A stretch of 64,000 bases of DNA, from contig JAJFTY010000239.1 in NCBI GenBank assembly GCA_021372695.1, positions 76,851 to 140,850 on the forward strand, read 5' to 3'. The notes beneath the pieces were generated by a model. It had not been told where the DNA came from. It searched no databases and was given only the letters and a program-made list of their open reading frames with translations. Made by a program: the position numbers and the translations under genes. This DNA comes from Deltaproteobacteria bacterium. GTDB taxonomy: Bacteria; Desulfobacterota; Syntrophia; Syntrophales; UBA5619. Positions 61,894-64,000 of this stretch are shown piece by piece; within the stretch, counting starts at the first letter, position 1, and the number at the start of each line of letters is the position of its first letter.

Positions 61894-63075
61894 ATGGCTA
61901 TTGCGAAAAAGATTCACGGATTTATGACGCGCTCTTCCTTCATCCGGAAGATGTTCGAGGAGGGGCTCCGCCTCAAACAGCAATATGGCGCGGAGAATGT
62001 GTATGACTTCAGTCTCGGGAATCCCAATATCGAGCCTCCCGAGGCCGTCAAGGCCCGGCTCTGTGAGCTGGCTTCCGCCGACATCCCGGGGAAGCACATG
62101 TACATGTCGAACGCCGGATACCCGGAGACGCGGGCGGCCGTGGCCGCAGAGCTGAGCGAGTCGCGCGGCGTGGGACTGACGGCCGACCAGATCGTGATGA
62201 CCTGCGGCGCGGGCGGAGCGCTGAACGTCATCCTGAAAACGATCCTGGACCCCGATGACGAGGTCATCCTCCCGGCGCCCTTCTTCGTGGAGTACTGCTT
62301 CTATGTGGACAATGCCGGCGGCGTGAGCCGCATCATCCCGTCGCGCGAAGATTTCTCCCTCGACCTCGAAGCGATCGGCCAGGCCGTGACCGAAAAGACG
62401 AAGGCCGTCCTGATCAACTCCCCGAACAATCCGACGGGAAGGATTTTCGACGCAGCGTCGATCCGGAGGCTTGCGTCGCTACTGGCCGAAAAGGGGAGGG
62501 AATTCGATCGTCAGATCTTCCTGATCTCCGACGAGCCCTACAGCGAAATCGTCTATGATGGCGTGGATCTGCCAAGCGTCATGCAAGCCTATCCCCAGAG
62601 CATCATCGCCTCATCGTACTCCAAGAGCCTCTCGCTGCCGGGCGAACGGATCGGCTATGTCGCCGTGAATCCCGCCATGGAGGGGCTGGACGAGGTCATG
62701 GGAGGGCTCACGCTCTGCAACAGGATCCTCGGTTTCGTGAACGCCCCCTCGCTGATGCAGCGGGCCATCGCCGGCCTGAAGGGGGTGAGGGTCGATGTCG
62801 AGGCCTACCGGAAAAAACGGGACCTGCTGTGCGACGGCCTCGCCTCCGTCGGCTACCGGGTGGTGAAGCCGGAGGGCGCCTTCTATCTCTTTCTCCCGAC
62901 ACCGATCGCCGACGACGTCGCGTTTGCGGACGCACTCCGGAAGCGGCACATCCTGACCGTACCCGGGAGCGGCTTCTACGGCCCGGGACACATCCGGATC
63001 GCCTACTGTGTCGGCGATGCGACCATCCGGGGATCGATCAAAGGCTTCGGTGAGGCCCTGAAGGAATTCAAATAG
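61894..63075 (+). CDS. Class I/II pyridoxal-phosphate aminotransferase (aspartate aminotransferase-like)
   Basis: A 393-residue fold-type I aminotransferase. Motifs: MTCGAGGALNVILKT (cofactor phosphate), INSPNNPTGRIF, ISDEPYSEIVYDG with the Asp that contacts the pyridine N, and SYSKSLSLPGERIGY with the Schiff-base Lys. It probably transfers amino groups between amino and keto acids; exact substrate uncertain. ATG 61894 is preferred over 61825. Confidence 0.88.
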   Translation: MAIAKKIHGFMTRSSFIRKMFEEGLRLKQQYGAENVYDFSLGNPNIEPPEAVKARLCELASADIPGKHMYMSNAGYPETRAAVAAELSESRGVGLTADQIVMTCGAGGALNVILKTILDPDDEVILPAPFFVEYCFYVDNAGGVSRIIPSREDFSLDLEAIGQAVTEKTKAVLINSPNNPTGRIFDAASIRRLASLLAEKGREFDRQIFLISDEPYSEIVYDGVDLPSVMQAYPQSIIASSYSKSLSLPGERIGYVAVNPAMEGLDEVMGGLTLCNRILGFVNAPSLMQRAIAGLKGVRVDVEAYRKKRDLLCDGLASVGYRVVKPEGAFYLFLPTPIADDVAFADALRKRHILTVPGSGFYGPGHIRIAYCVGDATIRGSIKGFGEALKEFK

Positions 63076-63128
63076 TTTTTTGACAGAGCGGCCGGTGTCT
63101 ATCCGAAATTGGCGCATCTGGGGTCGAA

Positions 63129-63431
63129 TCAGGAAGGATCACCTTTTGAGCGATCTCCATAGGCGATCCTGAAGCCGGAGGAGCCGCCGGTCGCGTTTTC
63201 TTCCGTCACTTCGACCTGGTCCACGCGGGCGGGCGGCGTTCCGGTCCGGCACCAGGCAAGCATCCCCTCGGCCTTTTCATCCTCCCCCTCGAAGACCGTT
63301 TCCACCCGGCCGTCCGGGAGGTTCCGCACCCAGCCGCTCAACCCCAGTGCGCTGGCTCTCTTGCTGGCGTTCGCCCGGAAGAAGACCCCCTGGACGCGAC
63401 CGGAGATGAGGACGCGGTACCGCTTCTTCAT
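63129..63431 (-). CDS. acyP: Acylphosphatase
   Basis: A 100-residue enzyme hydrolysing acyl phosphates. The signature SGRVQGVFFRANASKRA contains the catalytic Arg, and GLSGWVRNLPDGRVE holds the catalytic Asn. The stop-start overlap with ligA (ATGA at 63428-63431) implies co-translation. Confidence 0.95.
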   Translation of the reverse strand: MKKRYRVLISGRVQGVFFRANASKRASALGLSGWVRNLPDGRVETVFEGEDEKAEGMLAWCRTGTPPARVDQVEVTEENATGGSSGFRIAYGDRSKGDPS

Positions 63432-64000
63432 CCTTCCCTCCGGAGCATGGCGAAAAAGGGCTCCTCATCCAGAATCGTAATGCCCGCCTGCCGCGCCTTC
63501 TCGATCTTGGATCCGGCCGCCTCGCCGGCGACGAGGTAGTCGGTGGTCTTTGTGACCGCGCCCACGACCCTCCCGCCCAGAGATTCCACGAGCGACTTCG
63601 CCTCATTGCGGCTCATCCGGAGGAGAGTCCCCGTGAAGAGGAACGTCTTCCCGGCCAGGGGCGCAGCCCTCGGCCTCTCCACCTCCCGGGGGGCGACCCC
63701 CCCGCTGCGCAGCTTCTCGATCACCCGGAGATTGGCCGGTTCATGGAAGAAGTCGGCGATCGATGCGGCGACTTCGGGTCCGATATCCCGAATGGCCTGA
63801 AGCTCTTCAGCCGTGGCGGACGTCAGCGCGTCGAGCGTGCCGTAGCTCTGCGCGAGACGCTTGGCGGTCTGTTCCCCGACGTGGCGGATGCCGAGGGCGA
63901 AGATCAGACGGTCGAGCGGCGGATTTTTCGCGCGGGCGATCGCGGCAAGCAGGTTGGATGCCGATTTTTCGGCCATTCGTTCCAGGCCCAGGAGCTGCTC
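63428..64000 (-). CDS. ligA: NAD-dependent DNA ligase, C-terminal part (continues past window edge)
   Basis: The last 190 residues of LigA: the helix-hairpin-helix domain (IFALGIRHVGEQTAKRLAQSYG, then IRDIGPEVAASIADFF) and the BRCT domain (LAGKTFLFTGTLLRMSRNEAKSLVESLGG, then TDYLVAGEAAGSKIEKA). The frame is open through the window end at 64000, so the internal ATG at 63976 is not the real start. Confidence 0.96.
   Translation of the reverse strand, partial: EQLLGLERMAEKSASNLLAAIARAKNPPLDRLIFALGIRHVGEQTAKRLAQSYGTLDALTSATAEELQAIRDIGPEVAASIADFFHEPANLRVIEKLRSGGVAPREVERPRAAPLAGKTFLFTGTLLRMSRNEAKSLVESLGGRVVGAVTKTTDYLVAGEAAGSKIEKARQAGITILDEEPFFAMLRREG

Overview
The window looks like chromosomal DNA of a GC-rich, Gram-negative, strictly anaerobic bacterium. 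The best fit is Desulfobacterota (former Deltaproteobacteria), perhaps near Syntrophus/Smithella-type syntrophs; the taxonomy is inference from gene content. Supporting content: a Gram-negative kdsA-kdsC-lptCAB-rpoN-hpf-ptsN-hprK-rapZ cluster, an [FeFe]-hydrogenase with its full maturation set, a selenocysteine formate dehydrogenase, an MtrA/MtrB-type porin-cytochrome pair, and predicted promoters for four sigma classes (70, 32, 54, 28).

Layout. 1-11 kb: prs (partial), tRNA-Gln, ispE, DUF1844, then a heat-shock block (htpX, clpB, rpoH), dnaB, and the rpsF-rpsR-DUF2232-rplI ribosomal operon with an S6:S18-type leader. Next come a small CMD/AhpD-like gene with an in-frame UGA (candidate selenoprotein) and tRNA-Arg. 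11-14.7 kb: a periplasmic amidase with a long repetitive linker and LysM domain, plus small hypotheticals. 14.7-33.1 kb (all minus strand): a hydrogen/formate island. In transcription order: a sigma-54 promoter; DRTGG, DRTGG, ATP-binding switch protein, DRTGG, PHP phosphoesterase and HATPase regulators; hydC, a [2Fe-2S] protein, a HydB-NfnB-like fusion, and hydA; an intrinsic terminator; aspA, hydF, a TM1266-type regulator, hydG, hydE; a repeat-rich control region; selenocysteine fdhA; and, further on, focA. 33.5-44.5 kb: xerD, a TPR membrane protein, and the LPS export / rpoN / PTS-Ntr cluster. 44.5-51 kb: M23 peptidase, coaBC, family 4 UDG, NfeD-slipin, a small membrane protein, HAD phosphatase. 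51-54 kb: a sigma-28-type promoter followed by an excisionase-like HTH gene, cheW and an MCP. 54-64 kb: hemW, lepA, mtrB-like porin, decaheme cytochrome, adk, FmdB zinc ribbon, aminotransferase, acyP, ligA (partial).

How it fits together. The island encodes reversible interconversion of formate, H2 and pyridine nucleotides: FocA moves formate, the Sec-FdhA oxidises or makes it, and HydABC, with an additional fused flavin/NAD(P) module, couples H2 to ferredoxin and NAD(P)H. The HydEFG set plus aspartase build the H-cluster. The rpoN gene in the same window supplies the sigma factor predicted to drive the hydrogenase operon. The decaheme/porin pair adds a possible route for electrons across the outer membrane.

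Most notable: (i) a CxxU CMD-family selenoprotein that would be missed or called broken by standard gene calling; (ii) the HydB-NfnB-like fusion inside a sigma-54-linked operon with three DRTGG proteins; (iii) a candidate MtrAB conduit; (iv) re-assignment of the rpoH start to a TTG codon because a near-perfect promoter covers the upstream ATG.
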